Below are positions 35,525 through 43,429 of a stretch of DNA of 64,000 nucleotides, in pieces. A program made the translations under genes and the position numbers. Origin of the DNA: Microcoleus sp. FACHB-1515 (GTDB lineage: Bacteria; Cyanobacteriota; Cyanobacteriia; Elainellales; Elainellaceae); the NCBI RefSeq assembly GCF_014696105.1, contig NZ_JACJPO010000064.1, forward strand, positions 25,686 through 89,685. Direction: 5' to 3'. Within the stretch, counting starts at the first letter, position 1, and the number at the start of each line of letters is the position of its first letter. Below the pieces are notes generated by a model that worked only from the letters and a program-made list of their open reading frames with translations, was not told the DNA's origin and ran no database searches.

Positions 35525-36316
35525 TCAATTCACGATTGGGCTAGCCACAATGTTACGGGTGTCAAAATCAATGCCGCGATCGCGCAAATCAATCTCCAAC
35601 GCGGACAATAAACTTGCCCAGTCGCTCGCTAGTTCAGCATTAACAGGCTCAGTTCGATACAGATTGCCCAGCGTGGTCAGAGCGTCGTACCAGATGCCAT
35701 TTTCGGCATAGAGCTGGGCTTGTTCATGCGGTGATGCTGCTGCAAGTGAGCCAGCAAGAGTTGGATCGATCGCCACTCGCTGAATCGAGCCTTCCACAAA
35801 CAGTGGCTCCGACGGATTGCTTTGACATGAGACGGAGACCGACCATTGATAGGTTTGGCCGATTTCCAGCGGTGGAGCGTCATTCGGCAAGGCGATCGAA
35901 ATAATTCCCGGTCGATCTGGTGGCCTCAACCCAATCAAAGTTGCAGATCCATCCCGCCCCAGCGAAAAGTTGATCGACTCAACCTCGCTGCTGGTGTAGG
36001 GAATATACACCCAAAAAGTCGGACGTTCTGAAACGGTGAAGACGGGTTGTGACTTGGGAATTAAAGCGGTGAGAAACTGATTGACAGCAGCAAAATTGCC
36101 GCAGGGCGATCGCGTTCCCATGTCGATTTGGCGGGTGGGACTGCCTCGATCTGATCCGGGTGGTGGCGGTGGGGCGACGTAGTGAAGCGGTTGCGGCGTG
36201 GCAAGGACGGCAGGGGCGATCAGCAAGCTGGCAGTACCTACGGTGAGCGAAGCGTGTAACAGCAAACCGTGAATCCGCCTAAGGGCGATCGAGCGTCGCA
36301 AACTGCTATGCCACAT
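35525..36316 (-). CDS. DUF928 family exported protein
   Basis: A 263-residue protein with a signal peptide (ASLTVGTASLLIAPAVLA). The mature part starts with a Pro-rich segment and then RSPCGNFAAVNQFLTALIPK, TVSERPTFWVYIPYTSS, EIGQTYQWSVSVSC and a terminal helical part LYRTEPVNAELASDWASLLSAL. This is the pattern of DUF928, a cyanobacterial family of unknown function that I remember as often encoded next to CHAT/CHASE2 genes. It begins three bases after the CHAT-CHASE2 stop, so the two are co-transcribed and probably work together at the envelope. Confidence 0.85.
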   Translation of the reverse strand: MWHSSLRRSIALRRIHGLLLHASLTVGTASLLIAPAVLATPQPLHYVAPPPPPGSDRGSPTRQIDMGTRSPCGNFAAVNQFLTALIPKSQPVFTVSERPTFWVYIPYTSSEVESINFSLGRDGSATLIGLRPPDRPGIISIALPNDAPPLEIGQTYQWSVSVSCQSNPSEPLFVEGSIQRVAIDPTLAGSLAAASPHEQAQLYAENGIWYDALTTLGNLYRTEPVNAELASDWASLLSALEIDLRDRGIDFDTRNIVASPIVN

Positions 36317-36318
36317 TT

Positions 36319-38646
36319 TCAATCCTTCAATTTGTGACTGTAGCGTTGGACGATCGATCCGGCTGCAATTGTTCCGCTTAGGGCGAAAGCAGCCGGAACG
36401 AGGGGAACCCAATTGCCCCGCAGCAGCAGCACATAGCAGCCGCCGATCAGCAAGACGATCGCGCCACTTCCGATCAGCAATTGTTTGGCAGAGGTGAACC
36501 GCCAAACGATTGCGCCGCCTGCGATCGACCAAACCATAATCCAAACGAGATCACCCGCCGCTGACCAAGGTTGCAGTAACGGCTGTTTATCCAGCACAAC
36601 GCTGAGAATTTGGCTGATCATGTGCGCTTGAATTTCGACTCCGGGCATTTTTTCGCGGCTGTCGCGGCTGTAGGGCGTCAGGTGAACATCGCGGAAGCTG
36701 GCGTCAGTATTGCCAATTAGAACGATGCGGTCTTTTACCCAGGCGGGATCGATCGCGCCCTGAAGCACCTGCGCCAAGGTGACGGTTCGCGCCACGCCAT
36801 CTTGAGCAGGACGATAGTTGAGCAAAATTTGATGGCCTCTCGCATCGATCGATCGATAGCCGCCGCTGTTGCCTTCAAGCGGCGTGAACAGAGTGTCGCC
36901 AATTTTGAGGCGGGGCAATTCTTCGGCTGTCCACTCCAGGTGGATGCCTTCATCTTCGAGATAGCGCAAGGCAGTGAGCAAGCCAAACGAGTAGTTCGCC
37001 GGACAAATTGAGTTGGCAGGCGGCGACTGCATCAGCAGATGGCGACGAATGCGATCGTCAAAGTCAGGTGGTGTGCTGCTAAAGCCCACGCTGCCCAATT
37101 GCCGAGCGGCGGGAATTTCTGGCGGTGGCGCAATGCCAAGATTGCCCTGCGTTTTGCCAAAGCTGCAAAGGGTGATAAGGCGATCGTCTTGCAATCGCTT
37201 TGCCAGGGGAGGCGCGTCCGCCGCAAAGTCGCGATATAAGTCGAGTCCGATCGCACGTGGCCGATAGGACTGGAGCCGCTGGAGCAACTGATCGAGGTTG
37301 CGATCGCTCAAGGATGCACCCCGCCGCTGCTCAGAAGGCTGGGCGGCAACATCGGCCTCAGTGATCGTGACGATTAAGAGGCGGTCGTCTTGGCCTCGAT
37401 CGGGACGCAGCCGCATCAACTGATCAAACGCGCTCAACTCTAGCGGTTGTAGGACGCCTGAAAGTCTTGCAAGGAGAGCAACACAGACGAATAGGCCGCT
37501 GAGGGCAAAGGCGAATCGGGGCGGAGTGTGGTGGCAGCGCAAACGGGCGGACGGTTGAAGGAGCGATCGCCAAGTGAGTTCTGGGGCAGTCGGTGTTTGA
37601 TAAATGACGGGCAACCAGCTTGCACATGGGAAATGGTCTTCCAAGCCCTGCAAGCGTTCTCGTGCGGCTCGAACGGCAAGATGAAACGATTGATTTCCGG
37701 CAAAAGCGTTCAAAAAGTACAGCAAAAACTGTTGTGCAACGCGATCCGGCACAGGTTCACGCATCACAATCAGGTGCGGAATGTGCAGGTCGGCCAGCGA
37801 TCGCGCCAACCCCAATCCATCACAAGAGTTGAAGATCGCAAGCTGCAAACCCTGCGCGATCGCTCGCTTCAATCCATAGCGCAAATCTTCGATCGACAAG
37901 CTATCCCAAGCGTTAATAAAAATTCGACCCGCCTGCACACTGTCTTGACTTGAACTATGTCCGGCAAAAAACAAAATGTCCCAAGGTTGTTCCCAAAGTC
38001 GATCGTTAATTTGCTGCCGTTCCGGTTCCACTAAAAACGTTACGTCTGCATTTGGCAAGCTTTCAAGAAACTGGCGATCAATCTGCGTATCGATGTTCAG
38101 GCTGTTTCCTAAAATCGCGAGAATCTTAACTTTTGCAGCCGTCACAATTGTCGCAGAAGTAATCTGCTCAAAGTCCGGCGAACTAAAAGCAATTTCCGCT
38201 TGGGAATAGCGATCGATGAAGTCCCATTTGTGCCAGGGAAGCTGGCTTAAACGTGAATCTTGCGATCGAATTAACACCTGAATTGGCTCTTGTGGATTCA
38301 GCGCTTCTCGCAGCCGCAAATTCACGTTCTGAAACGATTCTGACTTCAACCAGTTTTGCAACTGATGCTCTAATGTTTGTGCCGATCGACGACAGGAATC
38401 GACCGGATTAATCGAACCGCCGTAAGTGACGCGATGCGGCTTAATCGATCGCGTGGAGGGTAGCAACCGCCGATAGTTTTGCTGCCACTGCTCCAACTGA
38501 ATCATCAATTCTCGATTGGGCGGCAGATAGCCTGTGACTTCGATCGCAGGGTGGTTCAATCGATCGAGTGCGGCAATTTCCAGCGCGACTCGAAAGCCTT
38601 GCTGCTCAAAGTCGCCATCAAGTTTAAGAACGACTCGCTTTCCCAT
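36319..38646 (-). CDS. CHAT peptidase domain fused to CHASE2 sensor domain
   Basis: A 775-residue membrane protein. After a roughly 150-residue N-terminal region comes a CHAT domain, a caspase-like cysteine protease fold. FFAGHSSS supplies the catalytic His near 230 and IFNSCDGLG the Cys near 275. A membrane helix (AFALSGLFVCVALLARL) lies at about 385-405. It leads to a CHASE2 domain predicted outside the cytosol, with LSAFDQLMRLRP and a PGVEIQAHMISQIL end. Three C-terminal membrane helices follow. The layout is a sensor outside and a protease inside. ATG at 38646 is preferred to an upstream TTG. DUF928 follows by three bases. Confidence 0.9.
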   Translation of the reverse strand: MGKRVVLKLDGDFEQQGFRVALEIAALDRLNHPAIEVTGYLPPNRELMIQLEQWQQNYRRLLPSTRSIKPHRVTYGGSINPVDSCRRSAQTLEHQLQNWLKSESFQNVNLRLREALNPQEPIQVLIRSQDSRLSQLPWHKWDFIDRYSQAEIAFSSPDFEQITSATIVTAAKVKILAILGNSLNIDTQIDRQFLESLPNADVTFLVEPERQQINDRLWEQPWDILFFAGHSSSQDSVQAGRIFINAWDSLSIEDLRYGLKRAIAQGLQLAIFNSCDGLGLARSLADLHIPHLIVMREPVPDRVAQQFLLYFLNAFAGNQSFHLAVRAARERLQGLEDHFPCASWLPVIYQTPTAPELTWRSLLQPSARLRCHHTPPRFAFALSGLFVCVALLARLSGVLQPLELSAFDQLMRLRPDRGQDDRLLIVTITEADVAAQPSEQRRGASLSDRNLDQLLQRLQSYRPRAIGLDLYRDFAADAPPLAKRLQDDRLITLCSFGKTQGNLGIAPPPEIPAARQLGSVGFSSTPPDFDDRIRRHLLMQSPPANSICPANYSFGLLTALRYLEDEGIHLEWTAEELPRLKIGDTLFTPLEGNSGGYRSIDARGHQILLNYRPAQDGVARTVTLAQVLQGAIDPAWVKDRIVLIGNTDASFRDVHLTPYSRDSREKMPGVEIQAHMISQILSVVLDKQPLLQPWSAAGDLVWIMVWSIAGGAIVWRFTSAKQLLIGSGAIVLLIGGCYVLLLRGNWVPLVPAAFALSGTIAAGSIVQRYSHKLKD

Positions 38647-38718
38647 AGCTGCGATCGAATTGCGTTGCAAAAGGCTGTAACTTTTAGCGTACTTGATTTG
38701 AGATTTCTTCCGCCGATA

Positions 38719-39339
38719 TTAATTAGCAATCGGCACATTTTGAAATGCCTGGGTGTTTTCCAAAAACAGATCGATCGTGCTGACGCCTTCGGGAATCCGC
38801 AGCCAAACGTAGCCATCAACCGAGGCTCCAGGCTGAATCGTCGTCAGCGCGATTGAACTGGTAGCGCGATCGAACTCTGCAATGTCATAAGTTTCACTGG
38901 TTTCAGGATTGCGAGCACTGGTTGAAGTTGCGGACAAGGTCGGAAAACCCGAAGGCAAATCGTGACTGAGGCGACGCAAACGGAATTGAACATTGACAAT
39001 TTCTGGCCTTTCCGTCTGCGGGTCTCGGATGCGCTTGACGGATAGCAATTCGACTTCGGCGCTTGTTCCAAACGCAGGTTTAACAAATTGACCGGGCGCG
39101 ATTGCAGCGGCGGCTGTCGTTGGTGCAGCGGCAGGTGGGTTAACAGTTTGAAAAGAATTATTGGGTGCCGGAGTTTGCGAAACTGGAGCAGACGGAACGC
39201 TAACTGCATTGCTGCTGGCATTCAAAGCATTCGAGGATTTTAGGTTCATGACCTGATAGGCCGTGAATCCACTCACCACCAGCGCGAGAGCAGACATCGT
39301 GAAAGAAATCGTTGAACCAATTCCACTAGAGTTCTTCAT
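38719..39339 (-). CDS. membrane-anchored exported protein with DUF4352-like beta domain
   Basis: A 206-residue protein with one N-terminal hydrophobic helix (SFTMSALALVVSGFTAYQV) acting as anchor or signal. A disordered Ala/Pro/Ser linker follows. The C-terminal domain, from about residue 90, is beta-rich (VELLSVKRI, VNVQFRLRRL, VDGYVWLRIPEGVSTIDLFL) and recalls the Ig-like DUF4352 family, though this is tentative. A strong AGGAGAAAAATC precedes the ATG. The gene is within the same-strand cluster between DUF1822 and CHAT-CHASE2, so it is a likely envelope partner of the system. Confidence 0.78.
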   Translation of the reverse strand: MKNSSGIGSTISFTMSALALVVSGFTAYQVMNLKSSNALNASSNAVSVPSAPVSQTPAPNNSFQTVNPPAAAPTTAAAAIAPGQFVKPAFGTSAEVELLSVKRIRDPQTERPEIVNVQFRLRRLSHDLPSGFPTLSATSTSARNPETSETYDIAEFDRATSSIALTTIQPGASVDGYVWLRIPEGVSTIDLFLENTQAFQNVPIAN

Positions 39340-39371
39340 GATTTTTCTCCTGATTCTGTTAATTTTCTGTA

Positions 39372-40286
39372 CTAAATCACAAACTGATCGATCGCACTGA
39401 TGCCGTTCATTACCGCTTTGATGCTGAAGCGATCGCCCACCTCACCGCTGAATTCAACGTTGATCATTTCCGTTGTTCTTGCCTGTGCTTGAATCACAGC
39501 AATCCCGGCTTCATCTAACACCATCAGTTCAAGATCCGGTGGCAAATGAGCGCGGCTTCCAGTCGGACAAAGCTTAACAGCAATGTTCACCTTCAATGCG
39601 TCTTTGGGAGCTACTTCGACAACGAGGGCGATCGCTTCGCCTGAACGGTCGAAATCCAACAGTTTGCCTCTGCTGATTAATTGCGTCGAAGCAGATTGGT
39701 TGCCACGATATTGCCAAGCGGGTTGCTGCAATCCCAACAGTTCTTCGATCGTTTGCCAAGTAGAATCAACTTGATTTTGGAGCCACTGAGTTAAATGCAC
39801 GGAAGCAGGTTTTTGCCGAATTGAATTGAGATAGCTGGGAAGAAACTCGATCGATCGAAGTTCGCTCAACGCAACTTTTTCAGTTGTTACCGTCTCGACA
39901 AATCCTAACAGCGTTGCTGTCTGCAAACCTGAGTCAAGCTGCACTGCAACAAAGCCAATTCGATCGCTCCAAACTTCTGCGGGAATCAAGACATCACGTG
40001 CGTTAGGTAAGACAGGACGACATTCTAAAACGCCGTGATGATCGATCGCTAAATCTGCCACGTCCATCAACGCCCGCATCAGCGGGTTGGCGCTGGCACT
40101 CGCAGCAAAATTGGTATCAAACTCTAAGCGCTGAAGATAAATTTCAACGGCAGAAACGGCGAGGCTGTTGAGATAAACTTGCGAACTTTTTTGAAGATGT
40201 TGTTGGCGAAATTGAGTGGCTCTCGCATGAGCAGAAAGCGTAAGTGGAATCGTAACGGCGATCGGTTCGAGTTCAGGGTTTGTCAT
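39372..40286 (-). CDS. DUF1822 family protein
   Basis: A 304-residue soluble protein with the features I associate with DUF1822, a cyanobacterial family of unknown function: AVSAVEIYLQRLEFDT near the start, VWSDRIGFVAVQLD, LGFVETV, a WLQNQVDSTWQTIEELLG helix and a beta-rich C-terminus with VKLCPTGSRAHLPPDLELMVLDE. It lies 26 bases after the sigma-like gene, so the two are co-transcribed. In other cyanobacteria, as I recall, DUF1822 genes follow a sigma-70-like gene and precede CHAT/CHASE2 genes, which is the order here. Confidence 0.85.
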   Translation of the reverse strand: MTNPELEPIAVTIPLTLSAHARATQFRQQHLQKSSQVYLNSLAVSAVEIYLQRLEFDTNFAASASANPLMRALMDVADLAIDHHGVLECRPVLPNARDVLIPAEVWSDRIGFVAVQLDSGLQTATLLGFVETVTTEKVALSELRSIEFLPSYLNSIRQKPASVHLTQWLQNQVDSTWQTIEELLGLQQPAWQYRGNQSASTQLISRGKLLDFDRSGEAIALVVEVAPKDALKVNIAVKLCPTGSRAHLPPDLELMVLDEAGIAVIQAQARTTEMINVEFSGEVGDRFSIKAVMNGISAIDQFVI

Positions 40287-40312
40287 TGGCCTGCATGAAT
40301 GCTGTGTGGTAA

Positions 40313-41212
40313 TTAAGATAAATATTGTTCAAAGAGTGGCAAAAATTCTTGGCAGCGACGTTGAAAGAAACTACTTAGCGTTGGAATAGAAATGCCAAAT
40401 TCCTGAGAAATTTCCGCCCAGCTTTTTTCATCAATATATCGGGCTAAGGCGATCGATCGAAAATTCGCTTCTGGTCGATTTTTAATATGGGCACTTCTCA
40501 AAATTTCATCAGCATCTTGTTCGATATATTCGCGTAAATCTACTGCGATCGAAGGGGAATCTGGTTGCGGCAAAGCTTCTAAATCAGCTAGGGCTGGTAG
40601 TTCTTGAGTATTGCTTTCGTTGAACTCACTGCGGCATTCGAGAATGACGCGATCGAGGCGAAAATTTACCCAGTTCATGAACTTTTTGTTCTGGCCGCGA
40701 TCGGGATCGTATCGATCGATGCTGCGACAAACATACGTCAACGTTCGATTCACAGCTTCCTCGTAAATTAAGCAGTAGAACTGAGCGGAAAACTTGGCTT
40801 GATGTGGGCGAGCAAGCTGACCTGAGAGCCGAATAGCTTCAACCAGTTGACTGAGTGTATGCTGACGCAGTTCGGTTCTGGATGGATGCTGTTGGGCTTC
40901 GATCGCTAACCGTTTGAGTTGAGCATCATCGAGAATTTTGAGAAATGTGCGATCGCGCACCATGTTTGCCCAATCTCTTGCCGTCATTTGTTGAGGATTG
41001 TATTGGCACAAGTCTTGTTTTAAATCAGCGAGAAGCTGTTGTTTTGCTCGTTCATAAATCTCCTGATGAACTCCAAATAGCGATCGACCTCTGGGGGCAC
41101 GACCGACCTTTCGCGATCGCAAAATTTCTTCTGCCAAACGAATCAGTTGAGATGGTGAATTCGAGTCGGAGGGCGATCGTGCAGCTTGAATAAGCGGTTC
41201 TAGCGAGTTCAT
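40313..41212 (-). CDS. sigma-70-like factor of an unusual cyanobacterial type
   Basis: A 299-residue protein. Residues about 150-200 (YEEAVNRTLTYVCRSIDRYDP, then FMNWVNFRLDRVI) resemble region 2 of sigma-70 factors. The C-terminus carries a helix-turn-helix of region 4 type (EKSWAEISQEFGISIPTLSSFFQ). A long N-terminal helical part is specific to this subgroup. It should direct RNA polymerase to a set of promoters, possibly its own operon. It is the first gene of the minus-strand operon with DUF1822 and CHAT-CHASE2, and diverges from the PrsW-type protease operon. Confidence 0.83.
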   Translation of the reverse strand: MNSLEPLIQAARSPSDSNSPSQLIRLAEEILRSRKVGRAPRGRSLFGVHQEIYERAKQQLLADLKQDLCQYNPQQMTARDWANMVRDRTFLKILDDAQLKRLAIEAQQHPSRTELRQHTLSQLVEAIRLSGQLARPHQAKFSAQFYCLIYEEAVNRTLTYVCRSIDRYDPDRGQNKKFMNWVNFRLDRVILECRSEFNESNTQELPALADLEALPQPDSPSIAVDLREYIEQDADEILRSAHIKNRPEANFRSIALARYIDEKSWAEISQEFGISIPTLSSFFQRRCQEFLPLFEQYLS

Positions 41213-41278
41213 GGGGCTGACCTAAACTTATCTCCTTTGAGCGATTTCTACTGGTAACTCTGCCACTTATCGCAGCAA

Positions 41279-41320
41279 TTATGCATTTTCACAAAACTTT
41301 ATTTTCGCGATTTTGCATAA
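41279..41320. promoter_or_regulatory. 7-bp dyad in the divergent sigma-like/PrsW promoter region
   Basis: TTATGCA at 41279-41285 and TGCATAA at 41314-41320 are exact inverted copies, centred about 90 bases from each of the two divergent starts. The centre is AT-rich. It could be an operator controlling both operons. Support is only position and symmetry. Confidence 0.3.
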
Positions 41321-41391
41321 AAGGGAATTTTTTCGCTTGAGTACAAGATAGAAACACCGATCGCCTTCAGTCCACTCTTAACGGTGTCGCC

Positions 41392-41616
41392 ATGATTCTA
41401 TTAACCGCCTACACTGTTGGATACCAAATCGGCTACATGCTGAACATGATTTTGACGCCGTTGATTTTCATCCTCATCATTGGAGGAAGCTACTACCTGA
41501 TTAAGCGATTCACTCAAAACAGCATTTCATTCGGTCAGGCCGTTTTGAATCGTTGGGTAATTGGCAGCAGTATCATTTTGACGCTGGGATTGCTGAGGCG
41601 GGCAGTCAACCGATAA
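41392..41616 (+). CDS. small two-TM membrane protein
   Basis: A 74-residue protein with two hydrophobic helices (MILTPLIFILIIGGSYYLI and RWVIGSSIILTLGLL) joined by a polar loop. No family is recognised. It starts the plus-strand operon, 14 bases before the PrsW-type protease gene, and may be its membrane partner or substrate; that is a guess from position. Confidence 0.65.
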   Translation: MILLTAYTVGYQIGYMLNMILTPLIFILIIGGSYYLIKRFTQNSISFGQAVLNRWVIGSSIILTLGLLRRAVNR

Positions 41617-41629
41617 TTCAAACAATATT

Positions 41630-42919
41630 ATGAGTGAATTTCAGCGCGTTCAACTCGCTCGGCAGGAAGATGCAATTGCGATCGCCAACCTACTCAATCA
41701 AGAGTTGAAATCGATCGGCATTACCGCAAGAACTGCTGTTGCAGCGGATAATTTGAATCTGGTGCTTGAGTCCGATCCTGTTTCCAATCAAGCCGAAATG
41801 CTCGTTTTTGTGCGCGAGAAGCTCGCCAACTTTCAGCCTCAGTCTGTCTCCACAATTACTGTCTATGGACAGCAGCCAGCAGCGGCGGTTCCGCAATGGC
41901 AGCAATCGCTGGAGCTAGAGCCAATCGCTGTTGATTCAACTTCTCAAATTGCTGATTCGACCAATCATTCATCAGAGGAAAAATCATTTGCGCGATCGCA
42001 GTTTCTCGCTTCTTTGAAAACATTCCGCTTTGCTTCGGTTATTCCTTACAAAGAGGCAATCAATCCGGAGCTATACAACAGCGGCATTGTTCGATTGTTG
42101 TTGTTTTTCAGCTTATTTCCTTGGGCAATGCGATTTGTGGTTGCAAATGCCGGACTCGAAAGAACTGCTTGGATTTTGGGAATTTACTATGCTTCAATTT
42201 GGGGAATTGTGCTGCGATCGCTGATTAAGCCGCGCCAATTTTCCTGGGGAAATACGCTCAAGTGCGTGGCATTTACTGCCTTCATCGGCATCCCGATTTT
42301 GCTGATTGTGCAGCAAATTCCGTTTTTCAGATTGCTTTATCTTGCCAGCGATCAATCCTCACAGGTGCTGCAACTGTTTGGGTTTATCTTTGGCGTTGGC
42401 ATTTTAGAAGAACTGTGTAAAGCGCTGCCAGTTTATCTACTGCTGTTGCGGCCTGGAAAACTCAGCGATCCGCTCACGGCGGCATTTTATGGATCGATGT
42501 CTGGATTGGGCTTTGCGATCGCGGAAGGTGCCAACTACTCGATGCTGTATGCCTTTGCCCTGGTACAGCAAGACGTAGATTTAGGTGGCTATGTTTTGCT
42601 CAACACGCTGCGATTTATTTCAACCCCGCTCTTTCATGCAATTTGGGCGGGAATCAGCGGCTATTTTCTCGGTTTGGCGGCGATCAATCCATCTCGACAA
42701 CAGCCGATTATGGTGATTGGAATTGCGATCGCTGCCACTTTGCACGGACTTTACAACACGTTTGCGGGTCACATTTTGGCGCTGCCGATTCTAGTCTTTT
42801 CGATTTTGCTGTTTGTGGCCTATCTCAACCGTAGTAAGCAAATGGTGGAAGAAATGGCGCAGGCCGAGTTGGAATACAAATCTTCAACTCAATCAGATTT
42901 ACTCGGAGGAAAATCATGA
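41630..42919 (+). CDS. PrsW-type intramembrane metalloprotease
   Basis: A 429-residue integral membrane protein. The first 150 residues are soluble. About eight hydrophobic helices follow, with the conserved PrsW/CPBP-like motifs GILEELCKALP, FAIAEGANYSMLY, TPLFHAIWAGISGYF and ATLHGLYNTF. The two adjacent Glu and later His residues are the expected metal ligands. In Bacillus, PrsW starts degradation of an anti-sigma factor and so frees sigma-W. Here the gene diverges from a sigma-like factor, which makes a related role plausible but unproven. The stop overlaps the next gene's ATG (ATGA). Confidence 0.88.
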   Translation: MSEFQRVQLARQEDAIAIANLLNQELKSIGITARTAVAADNLNLVLESDPVSNQAEMLVFVREKLANFQPQSVSTITVYGQQPAAAVPQWQQSLELEPIAVDSTSQIADSTNHSSEEKSFARSQFLASLKTFRFASVIPYKEAINPELYNSGIVRLLLFFSLFPWAMRFVVANAGLERTAWILGIYYASIWGIVLRSLIKPRQFSWGNTLKCVAFTAFIGIPILLIVQQIPFFRLLYLASDQSSQVLQLFGFIFGVGILEELCKALPVYLLLLRPGKLSDPLTAAFYGSMSGLGFAIAEGANYSMLYAFALVQQDVDLGGYVLLNTLRFISTPLFHAIWAGISGYFLGLAAINPSRQQPIMVIGIAIAATLHGLYNTFAGHILALPILVFSILLFVAYLNRSKQMVEEMAQAELEYKSSTQSDLLGGKS

Positions 42920-43317
42920 ATTCAGCCGTTCAAAAAGGAAAAACATTGGTGACCACAATCATCGGGGTTGTTATTGCAGTATCAGTCGTAAATGGATTAA
43001 TCACGAATGCTCTGATTCCCGCTCAACCTGCAAGTGAAATTGTCAAAGATGGCATTCGCTTTGTGCTGACGATCGCCTTGTGCTATTTCCTTTATCAAGG
43101 ACAAGGCTGGGCAAAATGGGTGTTAGGTATTTTGCTTGCGCTGGGTGGATTTTTGTCAATTCCAGCTGCGTTGCTGGTGCTGAACGCTTCGTTTTTGGGT
43201 GCGATTTGGCTGCTGGTTATGGGCGCAGTTTATCTAGCAACTAGCTGGATTTTATTGCGATCGCCAGAGATCAAAGCCTTTCAATCTGCTCAGCGAGCAG
43301 CTCGATCGAAATCATGA
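42916..43317 (+). CDS. four-TM membrane protein, hypothetical
   Basis: A 133-residue protein almost entirely made of four hydrophobic helices: VTTIIGVVIAVSVVNGLI, IRFVLTIALCYFLY, WVLGILLALGGFLSI and FLGAIWLLVMGAVYLATSWI. It has a basic tail. No family is recognised. Translation is coupled to the PrsW-type gene by an ATGA overlap, so it is probably a partner of that protease or of the membrane signal it processes. Confidence 0.75.
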   Translation: MNSAVQKGKTLVTTIIGVVIAVSVVNGLITNALIPAQPASEIVKDGIRFVLTIALCYFLYQGQGWAKWVLGILLALGGFLSIPAALLVLNASFLGAIWLLVMGAVYLATSWILLRSPEIKAFQSAQRAARSKS

Positions 43318-43429
43318 AAATTGCTGCAAGGCCTGAGATTCAAAACACTCAGGCTAGATGTCTCGATCGGGTGATGAGCCGCAGCTAGCGCGATTGATAA
43401 AGTGGGGAAGTTGCTTTGAGCCATTTTGT

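Noticed and set aside
35115..35528. 138-residue Arg-rich extension of the membrane-anchored kinase
   Set aside because: The paralogue starts at the equivalent MSYCLNP and the extension looks like translated spacer.
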